A DNA stretch of 64,000 nt from Brachyspira hampsonii 30446 (GCF_000316195.1 NZ_JH994110.1:586599-650598); one strand, 5' to 3'; shown: positions 36,375-45,713, counted from the first letter of the stretch. Numbers and translations: made by a program. The notes: generated by a model from the letters alone, not told the origin.

Positions 36375-36580
36375 CTAATTCCCCACCCTTTATATTTATT
36401 GCTATTATAATAAATATAGTTATTACTGTTTTTTTGTTTCTCTAAGAAAAAGCAATGCCCGCCCAAGTTTTGATTAGATTGAAAGCTATATTAAACGCAT
36501 GTATAATTGTTTTTAATAATATTGTGCTATTATTAATTACAAATTTTTTATATTTTTTTGTCTATTGAACATGCGTTATT
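36375..36580 (-). repeat. Dispersed 3'-end element, copy C
   Basis: CCCCACCC (36381) and CCCGCCC (36458), centres 76 bases apart; arms AACGCATGT (36494-36502) and ACATGCGTT (36569-36577), a perfect 9-bp pair. The outer arm overlaps the stop codon of the anti-sigma gene: its TAA (minus strand, 36578-36576) is the first three bases of the arm. Confidence 0.75.
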
Positions 36581-37091
36581 TACCCATATAATAAATGTAT
36601 GCAGACATTATAGATATTTCTGAATCATTATTATCCAATGAATCATTTTCAGCATCAATATCACTATATGTAAAATAGCTTGATAGAGGTGCATAATCTT
36701 CTTGTGTATTATAATCATCTGAACTAGTTGTTGTTATAGAGTTATTATTGAGATCAGCAGCTATTAATTTTGAATTATCATTTGGGCTGCTTGTAATATT
36801 ATTCTTGTTATATATTATACTAACAGCTCCAAATACGAGTAAAGCAGCAGCTATTGAACTTATAGATGCTATTACTCTCTTCTTATTAAATATACTTACA
36901 GGCTTTTTATCAATTTTTATATTCGATTTTCCTAAAAGTATAGATGACATAGAATTTACTTCATCTTTGAATTTCTGACAAGATTTACAAGAGGCTAAAT
37001 GTTTCTCCATTTCAAAGATTTCATTAGCATCTAAATCATTGTCCTTATATCTGCTAATAAGCATTTCATAATATTCATGGTTATTTTTCAT
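36576..37091 (-). CDS. Anti-sigma factor with zinc-finger domain
   Basis: 171 residues. The N-terminal zinc-binding anti-sigma domain shows HLASCKSCQKF (H-x3-C-x2-C, residues 31-38). One membrane helix follows (about 72-92, VIASISSIAAALLVFGAVSI) and then an Asn/Ser/Asp-rich periplasmic tail. It should hold the neighbouring ECF sigma factor inactive until an envelope signal. Its start overlaps the sigma gene's end by 4 bases (ATGA), the usual arrangement. The stop codon is supplied by dispersed element copy C. Confidence 0.88.
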   Translation of the reverse strand: MKNNHEYYEMLISRYKDNDLDANEIFEMEKHLASCKSCQKFKDEVNSMSSILLGKSNIKIDKKPVSIFNKKRVIASISSIAAALLVFGAVSIIYNKNNITSSPNDNSKLIAADLNNNSITTTSSDDYNTQEDYAPLSSYFTYSDIDAENDSLDNNDSEISIMSAYIYYMGK

Positions 37092-37633
37092 AAGCTCACC
37101 CCCATTTTTTTCATAATAGCCAAAAGTTTTTTTCTAGCTCTGAATATTCTGGTTCTGACAGTATTAACCGGCAGATCCAATTTTTCAGATATTTCATTGT
37201 AAGAATAATTTTCATATTCAGCCATCATAAGCGGAATTCTAAAATCATCTTCCAATTTTTCCAATGCCTCAGCCAATATGATTCTATGTATGCTGTCATC
37301 ATTTCCAGATTCCTGTACTTCAGAATTTCTATATTCTTTCAAGCGGTATTTTTTTTCTCTTTCTTTTTTTCTTATATGATCAACCGCTCTGTTAAAGGAA
37401 ACTCTATAAAGCCAAGTGTATATTTTACTTCTGCCCTCAAAGCTTTCTCTTTTTATATAAAAACTTACAAAAACATCCTGCACAATTTCTTCTGCCTCAT
37501 CTTTATTAGAAATGATAGAATAAACCAAATTGAATAATGGTTTTTTATACATTTCTATAAGCTCTTTGTAAGCTTCCTCATTACCTGTTTTGAATGCATC
37601 TATATTATCTTCATAGGCCATAACACTGCTCAT
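37088..37633 (-). CDS. ECF-family RNA polymerase sigma factor
   Basis: 181 residues with region 2 (FNLVYSIISNKDEAEEIVQD VFVSFY, about 31-56) and region 4 (LPVNTVRTRIFRARKKL, about 154-170), and no region 3: an ECF sigma of the RpoE type. It lies between a Spy/CpxP-like gene and its anti-sigma factor, all on one strand with 21-base and overlapping junctions. A matching ECF promoter (38159-38188) upstream of the Spy-like gene suggests the operon drives itself. Confidence 0.93.
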   Translation of the reverse strand: MSSVMAYEDNIDAFKTGNEEAYKELIEMYKKPLFNLVYSIISNKDEAEEIVQDVFVSFYIKRESFEGRSKIYTWLYRVSFNRAVDHIRKKEREKKYRLKEYRNSEVQESGNDDSIHRIILAEALEKLEDDFRIPLMMAEYENYSYNEISEKLDLPVNTVRTRIFRARKKLLAIMKKMGVSL

Positions 37634-37654
37634 ACTTATCCTTATAAAAATTTC

Positions 37655-38107
37655 CTATCTCATCATACGGCTGTTTAGCTGAGCTTTCTGCTCTGGAGTA
37701 AGAACATCTATAATATCTAAATCTCTTACTATTTTTAAATAATCTCTTAAAGCTTCCTGCTCTTTTTTCTCTCTTATCAGATTTTTAATTGCTTCTCTGT
37801 CAGTATTATCTTTCATTAATTCTAATCTTATACTGTTATCAATTCTTTCTATTTCTAATCTGATAGGCTCCTCTTCTGTGATGAATTTAATGGCTATATC
37901 ATACATTCTATCAGCTTGTTCTTCAGTTAGAATGATGCCTATTTTTCTAAAAAATTGTAAAGGATCATGTCCTAATCTTTTATCAAACTCTCCGCCTCTT
38001 CTATTTCTTCCATATCCTGGACCATGAGGACCTTTAGGACCGGGCTGTGCAAAAATTGATAAAGATAACAACAATATCAAAGATATAGTATAAAATATTT
38101 TACTCAT
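37655..38107 (-). CDS. Spy/CpxP-like periplasmic protein
   Basis: 150 residues. Signal peptide to about residue 20 (ends IFAQ), a Gly/Pro/Arg-rich start (PGPKGPHGPGYGRNRRG), then long charged helices with ILTEEQADRMYDI and VLTPEQKAQL, the LTxxQ-type motifs of Spy/CpxP chaperones and metal-sensing relatives. It probably senses or buffers damaged periplasmic proteins. It is the first gene of the sigma operon and is preceded by the ECF-type promoter P1. Confidence 0.83.
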   Translation of the reverse strand: MSKIFYTISLILLLSLSIFAQPGPKGPHGPGYGRNRRGGEFDKRLGHDPLQFFRKIGIILTEEQADRMYDIAIKFITEEEPIRLEIERIDNSIRLELMKDNTDREAIKNLIREKKEQEALRDYLKIVRDLDIIDVLTPEQKAQLNSRMMR

Positions 38108-38158
38108 AAACTCTCCTTATCTTTCCATAACTTTTAATATTATATTATCTTTTCCTTA

Positions 38159-38188
38159 TTAGACGAAATTATTATATAAAAAGTTCCC
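38159..38188 (-). promoter_or_regulatory. Candidate ECF promoter P1, sigma operon
   Basis: Minus strand: GGAACTT (38187-38181), 15-base spacer, CGTCTAA (38165-38159). Same boxes and same spacer as P2. It lies 52 bases before the Spy-like gene and would transcribe Spy-like, sigma and anti-sigma. GGAAC and CGTC-type boxes are the usual RpoE-like ECF form. Confidence 0.75.
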
Positions 38189-38189
38189 G

Positions 38190-38588
38190 CTATTTTCTAA
38201 AAATAATATAATATTTTATTTTCTTTATCTCATTATCTGTAAATAATGACAATATATCCAAGTCGCATGACATTATAGTATAATCAAAATCGGCTTCTTT
38301 TTCTTTTTTCTCAAATATTAATTTTTTTATATTATCTAAATTTATATCTTCTTTTTTTAATTCATTATTTATTTTTATATTAATTTCATTTAATTCATTT
38401 AAAATCTTTCTTACATCTTTCAAGTAGCTTTTTATGATTGAATTTATAGTATATTTTTTTTCTTTGCTTATATATATTCCAGCATCAGTTAATACTTTAA
38501 TAGAAGTATCATCTATTATAAAATTTTCTTCGGCATATAAATTATATATATTAAAAATTAATAAAGCAATAATTATTATTTTTTTCAT
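38190..38588 (-). CDS. Small secreted protein, degenerate Spy/CpxP-like paralogue
   Basis: 132 residues; the ATG at 38588 is chosen because it opens a signal peptide (MKKIIIIALLIFNIYNLYA) behind AGAGG. The mature part is a set of charged helices with the same order as its neighbour 37655-38107: GIYISKEKKYTINSIIKSYL resembles GIILTEEQADRMYDIAIKFI, and CDLDILSLFTDNEIKKI resembles RDLDIIDVLTPEQKAQL. The glycine-rich start is missing. It has its own ECF-type promoter, P2. Confidence 0.75.
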   Translation of the reverse strand: MKKIIIIALLIFNIYNLYAEENFIIDDTSIKVLTDAGIYISKEKKYTINSIIKSYLKDVRKILNELNEINIKINNELKKEDINLDNIKKLIFEKKEKEADFDYTIMSCDLDILSLFTDNEIKKIKYYIIFRK

Positions 38589-38626
38589 ATAAACCTCTAA
38601 ACCTCTTAAATTAATTGCTTTATCTT

Positions 38627-38655
38627 TTAGACGAACCAATTTATTAAAAAGTTCC
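38627..38655 (-). promoter_or_regulatory. Candidate ECF promoter P2, small Spy-like gene
   Basis: Minus strand: GGAACTT (38655-38649), 15-base spacer, CGTCTAA (38633-38627), 39 bases before the start at 38588. Identical boxes and spacing to P1 while the spacer sequence differs, so this is not a simple copied block. Confidence 0.75.
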
Positions 38656-38736
38656 TAAAAATGATTTTACACTTTAAAAAATAAAGTATTTATATTATAA
38701 TAAAATTAATATATTTTTATGTAATTTGGATAGCTA

Positions 38737-39816
38737 ATGTATAAAATAATTTTTTTAGATGAAAAATTAAAAATAATAAAACTTCTTTATGATAATAAAA
38801 GCAATGATATAAATGCTATGTTTTCACTTATGAAATATATAAAGTCTAAAATAAATGCAGAGATAGAGGAAACAGAGGAAGGTTTTTTATTATACAATGA
38901 TGAAAAAAAATATTTATTTTATATATCAAATAATGATGCTATATGTATAAAAGTGATTATGCATAATGATAAAGTTGCTTTCACAAATTTTAAATATATG
39001 GAAAGAGAGTTTAAAAGTTATATAGATGAAATTAATACATCGCTTGCAAAAGAAAAGATAGAAAATATAAATAATTCAATAAAGAATAATATGTGGATTG
39101 ATTTTATGATTTCTAGTTATGAAGACAATCTTCATATAGTAGGCGGAAATGATTTAAGTTTAGGTCATATTGCAGAGATAATTTTTAAGAATGCCTCTTT
39201 TGTGCAATGCTCAAAATATTTTAATGCATGCCCTAATGAGTATGATGTATTTTATTTATGCTCTAATGATGAGATTGAAGATATTATTAAAAAATATAAA
39301 AATGTAATCAATGGTAAATATTCTATTATGATAAAAATTAAAGCTGATGATATGAATAGTTATTTTTATATAGCATGCGATGGAATAGAGTTTATTTATA
39401 AAGAGGTGATATATGATTATGATTTTACATCTCTTTATAGTTCGGATAAAGAAAACATCATAAAGAAATATGATCTAATAAAAGAGGGTGGATCTTGGTA
39501 TCAGGAAAAAGAAAACTCGCATAAAACATTAATATTTACGGATAAGTTTTTAAGCAGAAATGATACTATAGGAATATTATTTAGAATATATAAATTATGT
39601 TTTGCTAAAGTTAAATATTTTAGAACTTATATATTTAAGTTTGAGCCTTATAAATATGATTATAGGAAAGGATTTATAGAAACAGAACTTTGGGATGCTG
39701 AGTTTTTTAAACATATTGATTCTGGATATATGATTGATTTAAGATATTTGCAGTCTATAAAAAATTATGAAGACTTTATGAAATTATGCGATGAATTAGA
39801 ATCTTTTGAAAAATAG
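38737..39816 (+). CDS. Hypothetical 359-residue protein
   Basis: I do not recognise it. No signal peptide or membrane helix; probably cytoplasmic. It is rich in Lys, Tyr, Asp and Ile with several strand-like stretches (GKYSIMIKIKADDMNSYFYI, GFLLYNDEKKYLFYISN). It lies between the ECF-controlled small gene and the RND pump but shows no ECF-type promoter of its own within the short upstream gap. Confidence 0.7.
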   Translation: MYKIIFLDEKLKIIKLLYDNKSNDINAMFSLMKYIKSKINAEIEETEEGFLLYNDEKKYLFYISNNDAICIKVIMHNDKVAFTNFKYMEREFKSYIDEINTSLAKEKIENINNSIKNNMWIDFMISSYEDNLHIVGGNDLSLGHIAEIIFKNASFVQCSKYFNACPNEYDVFYLCSNDEIEDIIKKYKNVINGKYSIMIKIKADDMNSYFYIACDGIEFIYKEVIYDYDFTSLYSSDKENIIKKYDLIKEGGSWYQEKENSHKTLIFTDKFLSRNDTIGILFRIYKLCFAKVKYFRTYIFKFEPYKYDYRKGFIETELWDAEFFKHIDSGYMIDLRYLQSIKNYEDFMKLCDELESFEK

Positions 39817-39849
39817 AGTAATTATTTTGTTAAAAAAATATTTTGTATT

Positions 39850-39877
39850 GAAACTTTTTTTATAGTTATTCGTCTAA
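39850..39877 (+). promoter_or_regulatory. Candidate ECF promoter P3, RND pump gene
   Basis: GAAACTT (39850-39856), 14-base spacer, CGTCTAA (39871-39877), 53 bases before the pump start. One mismatch in the -35 box and one base less in the spacer than P1 and P2. Confidence 0.6.
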
Positions 39878-39929
39878 AATAGAGAATTTAAACTATATAG
39901 TATGCTATATAAAAGGCGGGTTGAAGCGA

Positions 39930-42900
39930 ATGAAGAATTTTATAGAATTAGTAGTAAAAAGACCAGTAGCGGTTTTTATGTGTATGATAGCAGTATTAAT
40001 ATTAGGTTTTGTAAGTTTAAGTAAATTGGCAGTAGACTTTTTGCCGGATATGGAGCTTCCATATATTACAGTAAGAACAGAATATGAGAATGCAGGACCT
40101 GAAGAGGTAGAAAAATCAGTTACAAGAGTAGTTGAAAATGCGGTTGCCACAGTAAGCGATATTAATACAATAACTTCTACTTCGCAAGAGGGGGAGTCAA
40201 GCGTATTTATAGAATTTAATTGGGGTACTGATTTAGCAGTTGCCACAGCAGATGTAAGAGAGGCGATAGATGGAGTAAAAAACTCTCTTCCTGATGATGC
40301 TGATAGTCCTACAGTATTGAAATTCTCTACCGATATGATGCCCGTTATGGAAATAGCTTTTTTTGGAACTGACAATTTGGGGGCATTGTATACTTTAATA
40401 GATAATCAAATATTAAATAAAATAGAGCAGGCTTCAGGAGTAGCAAGGGCAGAGATTAGAGGCGGACTTCAAACTGAAATGAAAGTAGACTTGGTCTTAA
40501 ATAGGCTTCATGCTTATGGTATAGATATCAATACAATAGTCTCTCTTCTTTCAAGTGAGAATCAAAACCTATCAGGAGGAGATACTTATGAAGGCGTTTA
40601 TAAATACACTTTAAGAACTATGGGAGAGTTTACCACAGTAGAAGATATTGAAAATACAGTTGTAGCATTAAAAACAAATGATACACCCATAAAATTAAAA
40701 GATCTAGGAAGAGTTTATCAGGGATACAGTGATGATTCTGAGATAGTAAAGATTAACGGTATGCCTGCAATATCCGTATCTGTTAATAAAGAGTCTGGTG
40801 GTAATACTGTTAATGTATCTAAAGCCGTTCAAAAACAGCTTGCAAATCTTACTCTTCCAGAAGGCGTAGAATATGAGATACTTTTTAATAATGCAGACAA
40901 TGTAAATGAATCTATAAACGGAGTTCTTGATACAGCTTGGCAGGGCGGATTATTTGCCGTTATTATATTAATGCTTTATTTATGGAATATAAAAACAGTT
41001 TCTATAATAGCTATTTCTATTCCTATATCAATAATAATCACTTTTACATTAATGTATTTTATGGGTATTACTTTAAATATTATTTCATTATCAGGACTTG
41101 TTTTAGGTATAGGTATGATGGTAGATAACTCCATTGTAGTTTTAGAGAATATATTTTTTTATAGGAATAACGGATACGGAAAATATTCTTCAGCTATAAA
41201 TGGTACTTCTTCTGTGGCATTAGCAATATCCGCTTCTACGCTTACAACAATAGCGGTATTTTTGCCTTTCCTTTTTGTTGAAGGTCAGACTGGACAATTA
41301 TTCAGAGATTTATGTATTACAGTTACAGTTTCTATGATAGGCTCATTATTTGTAGCTCTTACAATAGTTCCTATGCTTGGTGCCAGACTTGTAACGAATA
41401 AAAAAACTAAGTTCTTAATACCTATAGAAAATTTTGTTAATAAAAACTTTCATGACAGGGTTAATAATTTATATTCTAAAGTGCTTCACTATTCTATAAA
41501 AAATAAAAAGAAAGTATTAATTTCTTCATTGTCTGTTGTACTTGCAGTAATAGCATTAGGAGTAACTTTTATAGGCAAAGAGGGATTTCCTACTTCAGAT
41601 GAAGGTCAGTTTAAGATAGATGTAGAAATGCCTGTAGGAACAAAATCAGAGCAGACTCAAAGTTTTGTAACTAGAATGGAAAGCGATATAGAAAATCTTA
41701 TAGGCGAAGATTTTGACAGAATGCAGTCAAGAGTACAATCTGGTTCTGATGAAAATAAAGCAGAAATAAGAGTACAGTTAAGGGATAAAAGCGAAGGAAG
41801 AAAAAAATCTGTAGATGAATATATAGAGCTTACTAGAAATGCATTGGTTTCTTATCCTGCTCAGATTAATATAGCAGCTATAACAACTTCAGCTATAGGA
41901 GGCGGCGGAAGAAATGGCGGAACAGGAGGACAGGAGATAGAAATAGAACTTGTAGGCGATGATTTAGATAAAGCTACTGAAATAGCTAATAATATAATAA
42001 GTGCAATATCAGATATAGAAGGTATAAGAGAGCCGAGATTAAGCAGAGATGACTCAAATCCAGAACTTAAAATATATGTTAATAGAGAAATAGCGGCTAA
42101 AATGGGGCTTAATGTAAACACTATAGCAAATATTGTTAAAACAAGTTTTGCAGGTACTACAGCTACAACTATGACTCCTGCCAATTCTGATGTTACAGAT
42201 ATAGATGTTAATGTTCAGTTAGGAGAGCCAGACAGATTAAATATAGATGATATATCAAGACTTATGATACCTACAACTTCAGGAATAGTACCTATATCTT
42301 CTATAGCTACTGTTGAAAAAAGCTACGGACCTACGGAGATAGAGCGAAAAGACAGCACCAGAATAACCACTGTAAAAGCATCAGGATATAATAGAGCTTT
42401 AAGTGAAATAATGGCAGATGTACAGGAAAAAATAAAACAGGAAGTATTTATTCCTTCTGGTTTTAGCATAAATTATACAGGTGATTTTGAAGATATGAAT
42501 GATGCTTTTTTGCAGCTTCTTCAGGCATTGGTATTGGCATTGGTATTGGTTTATGCCATAATGGCTAGTCAGTTTGAATCTTTTATAGCACCATTTGTTA
42601 TAGCACTTGCAATTCCTTTTGGATTTGCAGGTTCTTTAATAGCATTATTTATAGGCCGTCAAACTTTAAGCGTATATAGCGGTATAGGATTTATTGTACT
42701 CATTGGTATTGTAGTAAATAATGGTATTGTACTTATAGACTATATGAATCAGCTTATGCATGAAAAACATATAAATGGTGATGAAGCAGCATTAGAATCA
42801 GGTCCTAGAAGATTAAGACCTGTACTTATGACAACACTCACTACTATACTTGGGCTTTTACCTATGGCATTATCAGGCGGAAGCGGAAATGAAATGTATC

Positions 42901-43082
42901 AGCCTTTATCTCTAGCTATACTCGGAGGTCTTTTATTATCAACAGCATTTACACTTGTTATAGTGCCTACAGTTTATGCTGCTATAAGAAATAAAATACC
43001 TCTTAAAGATTATGAGAAAAAAGATTTAGAGAGTAAAAATGATTTCAATAGTTATGATACTATAAATGTTACAGGTAAATAA
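39930..43082 (+). CDS. RND-family (HAE1/AcrB-type) efflux pump
   Basis: 1050 residues. First membrane helix at about 10-30, then a large periplasmic domain, helices 2-6 (about 330-480), a second periplasmic domain and helices 8-12. GMMVDNSIVVLENI in helix 4 carries the proton-relay Asp. AcrB-type pumps export drugs, bile salts or lipids together with a membrane-fusion protein and an outer-membrane channel; neither gene is next to it here. The ATG at 39930 is preferred to an in-frame TTG at 39921, though GGCGGG could serve either. Candidate ECF promoter P3 suggests induction by envelope stress. Confidence 0.93.
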   Translation: MKNFIELVVKRPVAVFMCMIAVLILGFVSLSKLAVDFLPDMELPYITVRTEYENAGPEEVEKSVTRVVENAVATVSDINTITSTSQEGESSVFIEFNWGTDLAVATADVREAIDGVKNSLPDDADSPTVLKFSTDMMPVMEIAFFGTDNLGALYTLIDNQILNKIEQASGVARAEIRGGLQTEMKVDLVLNRLHAYGIDINTIVSLLSSENQNLSGGDTYEGVYKYTLRTMGEFTTVEDIENTVVALKTNDTPIKLKDLGRVYQGYSDDSEIVKINGMPAISVSVNKESGGNTVNVSKAVQKQLANLTLPEGVEYEILFNNADNVNESINGVLDTAWQGGLFAVIILMLYLWNIKTVSIIAISIPISIIITFTLMYFMGITLNIISLSGLVLGIGMMVDNSIVVLENIFFYRNNGYGKYSSAINGTSSVALAISASTLTTIAVFLPFLFVEGQTGQLFRDLCITVTVSMIGSLFVALTIVPMLGARLVTNKKTKFLIPIENFVNKNFHDRVNNLYSKVLHYSIKNKKKVLISSLSVVLAVIALGVTFIGKEGFPTSDEGQFKIDVEMPVGTKSEQTQSFVTRMESDIENLIGEDFDRMQSRVQSGSDENKAEIRVQLRDKSEGRKKSVDEYIELTRNALVSYPAQINIAAITTSAIGGGGRNGGTGGQEIEIELVGDDLDKATEIANNIISAISDIEGIREPRLSRDDSNPELKIYVNREIAAKMGLNVNTIANIVKTSFAGTTATTMTPANSDVTDIDVNVQLGEPDRLNIDDISRLMIPTTSGIVPISSIATVEKSYGPTEIERKDSTRITTVKASGYNRALSEIMADVQEKIKQEVFIPSGFSINYTGDFEDMNDAFLQLLQALVLALVLVYAIMASQFESFIAPFVIALAIPFGFAGSLIALFIGRQTLSVYSGIGFIVLIGIVVNNGIVLIDYMNQLMHEKHINGDEAALESGPRRLRPVLMTTLTTILGLLPMALSGGSGNEMYQPLSLAILGGLLLSTAFTLVIVPTVYAAIRNKIPLKDYEKKDLESKNDFNSYDTINVTGK

Positions 43083-43109
43083 TTTTTTCATATATTTTCT
43101 TTATTTTTT

Positions 43110-43152
43110 ATGATTAAGGCTTTGTTTATATAAAAAACAAATCCTTAATCAT
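43110..43152 (+). terminator. Terminator between convergent pump and antiporter genes
   Basis: 18-bp stem with one mismatch, ATGATTAAGGCTTTGTTT / AAACAAATCCTTAATCAT (43110-43127, 43135-43152), 28 bases after the pump's stop and 38 before the antiporter's stop; could serve both strands. Confidence 0.7.
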
Positions 43153-43189
43153 CTAATATTATTTTCAATTATTGTAAACAAATTAAAAA

Positions 43190-44383
43190 CTATTTGTCAT
43201 GCTCTAATAATCTTTTGTAAGAAGCATCTATAGCAAAAGCTCCTAATGGTGCGGTTATTAATATGGCAAGAACCGCTATAACAAGTATGATCTCTCCTGA
43301 TGCAAAACCTAATGATAAAGGAATTGAACCTATTGCAGCCTGAACAGTTGCTTTAGGACAGTATGCAATCATACTAAATATTCTCTCTTTTTTATTTAGT
43401 TTAGTTTTTATTAATGATACAAGCACTCCGAACATTCTAAATATCAAAGCTGCAAATATTAATATAATTCCTAAAAAACCTGTTTTAAAAGCATAATTAA
43501 TATTGACAGCAGCACCTACAAGTACGAAAAGCATAATTTCAGCAGCTACCCAAAGTTTAGAGTATTTTAATGAAAGCCTTTTTGACAATTCTTCTTTTGA
43601 TTTTTTTATATATGCTCCGATACTCATAACTGCCAAAAGCCCAGATATTCCTGCTATACCTCCTAATAAATTTGATATAGAATTTTCTATGCTCACAAGT
43701 ATAAAAGATATACTTAGTATGATAATTACTTTAGCACTGTCTCTTATATGAAATCTAGTAAAGAATTTTGATAGTATAAAACCTATAATAACACCTAATA
43801 AAAGTCCGAATATTATTGAAGTAGGTATTTTTATAAAATCAAGATAAGATATACTTCCTCCTTTTACAAGCGAAGTGAAGGATGTAAATAATACTATTAC
43901 AAATATATCATCAACAGAAGCACCTGCCATTAATAATTGTGGTATGCTTTTATTAGTGCCGTATCTTTCATCTATAAGTTTAAGCATTTTAGGAACAAGC
44001 ACCGCCGGAGAAACAGCAGCAACAACAGCCCCCATTAAAGCAGCATCTAATAAGCTAATATCAAAAAGTTTAGGAGCTATTATAATCATTCCTATTATTT
44101 CAAAAGATGCAGGTACAAAGCACATAAGAACAGCAGGTCTTCCTACCTTTTTTAAATCTTCTATATCAAGATTAAGCCCTGCTCTTGTCAATATTATAAT
44201 GAGTGCTAGTTCTCTCAAATCTGCTGATATTGAAAGTATTGAATTATCAAGCAAATTAAAGCAGTATGGACCTAATATTATTCCTGTGATTATAAGCCCC
44301 AAAAGAGAAGGAAGTTTTAAAAGTGAGAATATTTTTCCAAGCATCATTCCGCATAAAAATATCAAAGCTAAACTGAGAAGCAT
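43190..44383 (-). CDS. Cation/proton antiporter, CPA family
   Basis: 397 residues and about 12 membrane segments. RAGLNLDIEDLKKVG and the paired Asp-bearing helix MAGASVDDIFVIVLF are characteristic of bacterial sodium (or potassium)/proton antiporters of the CPA1/CPA2 type. No C-terminal TrkA-N regulatory domain. It keeps cytoplasmic pH and sodium in balance. The long intergenic region upstream holds several hairpins (44463-44640). Confidence 0.9.
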   Translation of the reverse strand: MLLSLALIFLCGMMLGKIFSLLKLPSLLGLIITGIILGPYCFNLLDNSILSISADLRELALIIILTRAGLNLDIEDLKKVGRPAVLMCFVPASFEIIGMIIIAPKLFDISLLDAALMGAVVAAVSPAVLVPKMLKLIDERYGTNKSIPQLLMAGASVDDIFVIVLFTSFTSLVKGGSISYLDFIKIPTSIIFGLLLGVIIGFILSKFFTRFHIRDSAKVIIILSISFILVSIENSISNLLGGIAGISGLLAVMSIGAYIKKSKEELSKRLSLKYSKLWVAAEIMLFVLVGAAVNINYAFKTGFLGIILIFAALIFRMFGVLVSLIKTKLNKKERIFSMIAYCPKATVQAAIGSIPLSLGFASGEIILVIAVLAILITAPLGAFAIDASYKRLLEHDK

Positions 44384-44462
44384 AAATATATAATCCTTTT
44401 TTATTAGTATTTGATTTTTTATGAGTATGTGAATTATTAGATTATCTAAAAAGATATAAAAA

Positions 44463-44640
44463 CTGAATCTGCAAATTCATATATTAATTATTAAAGATTT
44501 TATTTATTCTTTAATAATCATAAAAAATCATTAAAATTTGCAGAAGTCATCAGCTTTTATATAAAAAATAAATATAAGCGGTTTAATTATTTAATAAAAA
44601 TATATATTAATTAAATAATTTAAGGAGACCTCATTCCTTA
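44463..44640. other. Intergenic cluster of three hairpins upstream of the antiporter gene
   Basis: Perfect inverted repeats: TCTGCAAATT / AATTTGCAGA (44468-44477, 44535-44544) enclosing ATTATTAAAGA / TCTTTAATAAT (44488-44498 and 44508-44518 by my count); AATTATTTAAT / ATTAAATAATT (44585-44595, 44610-44620); TAAGGA / TCCTTA (44621-44626, 44635-44640). The 295-base gap has no gene. It may hold the neuB terminator and a leader for the antiporter. Confidence 0.5.
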
Positions 44641-44678
44641 TTTATTAAACTTTATCATAAAACATTTTTTATTTCAAG

Positions 44679-45713
44679 TTATTTTTTTAAATCCTTAAAA
44701 CTTAAAGCAGTATTAGATTTTTTATCAACTTTTAATTTCATACCTAAAACTTTTTTATAATACTTAGCAGGTATTCCTACGCATGGTCTTAAAGCAATTA
44801 AATCTTTTTCTGTAATCATCTCTCCTTTAAGCATAGCATGACTTAAATAAATTCCTCTTTTAGCATATACAAGTTCTTTTTTTTCCTGCTTGCTTAATAT
44901 ATGCTCTTTTTTTCTTGCCGCATCCCCTCCAAGCATAGTTAATGTTTTATCAATAGATTTTATCATTTCAGACATACCATTTGTTTCTAAACTTATAATA
45001 TGATCTCCCGTTTCCTTTTCAGGTGTTACAGTGAAATGTTTTTCTATTATTTTAGCACCCAAAGAAACAGCAATGATAGGAGCTTCAATGCCTATAGTAT
45101 GATCTGAATATCCTATTATATTATTTTTAAACAGATTTTTCATAACAGATATTCTATTGAGTCTGGCATTTTGCAAAGGAGTAGGGTATTCTACAGAGCA
45201 ATGCAGTAATGCTACTTCATTTTTTCTCAATATTTTTAATGCTTCTTTTATATCTTTATTTAAAGCAAGTCCTGTTGAAAGTATAACCGGTTTTTGTGTT
45301 TTAGCAGCGGCCTCAAGCAAAGGTATATTATCTATATCGCATGAAGCTATTTTTATTATAGGTATATCATAAGAAACAATATCATTTATAGAATCCACAG
45401 AAAAAGGAGTAGTTATAAACATGATTTTGTTTTTTTTAGCTTCTTTTATTAAAGGCTCATACCATTCTTTTTTTAATATAATATTATCAACTCCTTCTAA
45501 AGCATCATCTTTTAATTTTAGTGCCTTAGTATATTCTCTAGCAGCAAACAAAGTTTTTTGAGTGAAGCTTTGAAATTTTACGGCATCAGCACCTGATTTA
45601 GCTGCTTCTTTAATGAGTTTAATTGCAGTATTTAAATCGCCTTCATGGTTACATCCGGCTTCAGCTATTATGAAATATCCTTTTTTATTTATAATATCTT
45701 TTAATTTCAGCAT
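44679..45713 (-). CDS. NeuB-family sialic/legionaminic/pseudaminic acid synthase
   Basis: 344 residues. NeuB fold: EAGCNHEGDLNTAIKLI at the N-terminus, DAVKFQSF, a barrel with LLHCSVEYPTP and YSDHTIG, and a C-terminal antifreeze-like SAF domain (about 280-344, ALRPCVGIPAKYY). These enzymes condense phosphoenolpyruvate with an aminosugar to form a nonulosonic acid, used on surface glycans or flagellins. Partner genes (activation, epimerase, glycosyltransferase) are not nearby, so the exact product is open. Confidence 0.88.
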   Translation of the reverse strand: MLKLKDIINKKGYFIIAEAGCNHEGDLNTAIKLIKEAAKSGADAVKFQSFTQKTLFAAREYTKALKLKDDALEGVDNIILKKEWYEPLIKEAKKNKIMFITTPFSVDSINDIVSYDIPIIKIASCDIDNIPLLEAAAKTQKPVILSTGLALNKDIKEALKILRKNEVALLHCSVEYPTPLQNARLNRISVMKNLFKNNIIGYSDHTIGIEAPIIAVSLGAKIIEKHFTVTPEKETGDHIISLETNGMSEMIKSIDKTLTMLGGDAARKKEHILSKQEKKELVYAKRGIYLSHAMLKGEMITEKDLIALRPCVGIPAKYYKKVLGMKLKVDKKSNTALSFKDLKK

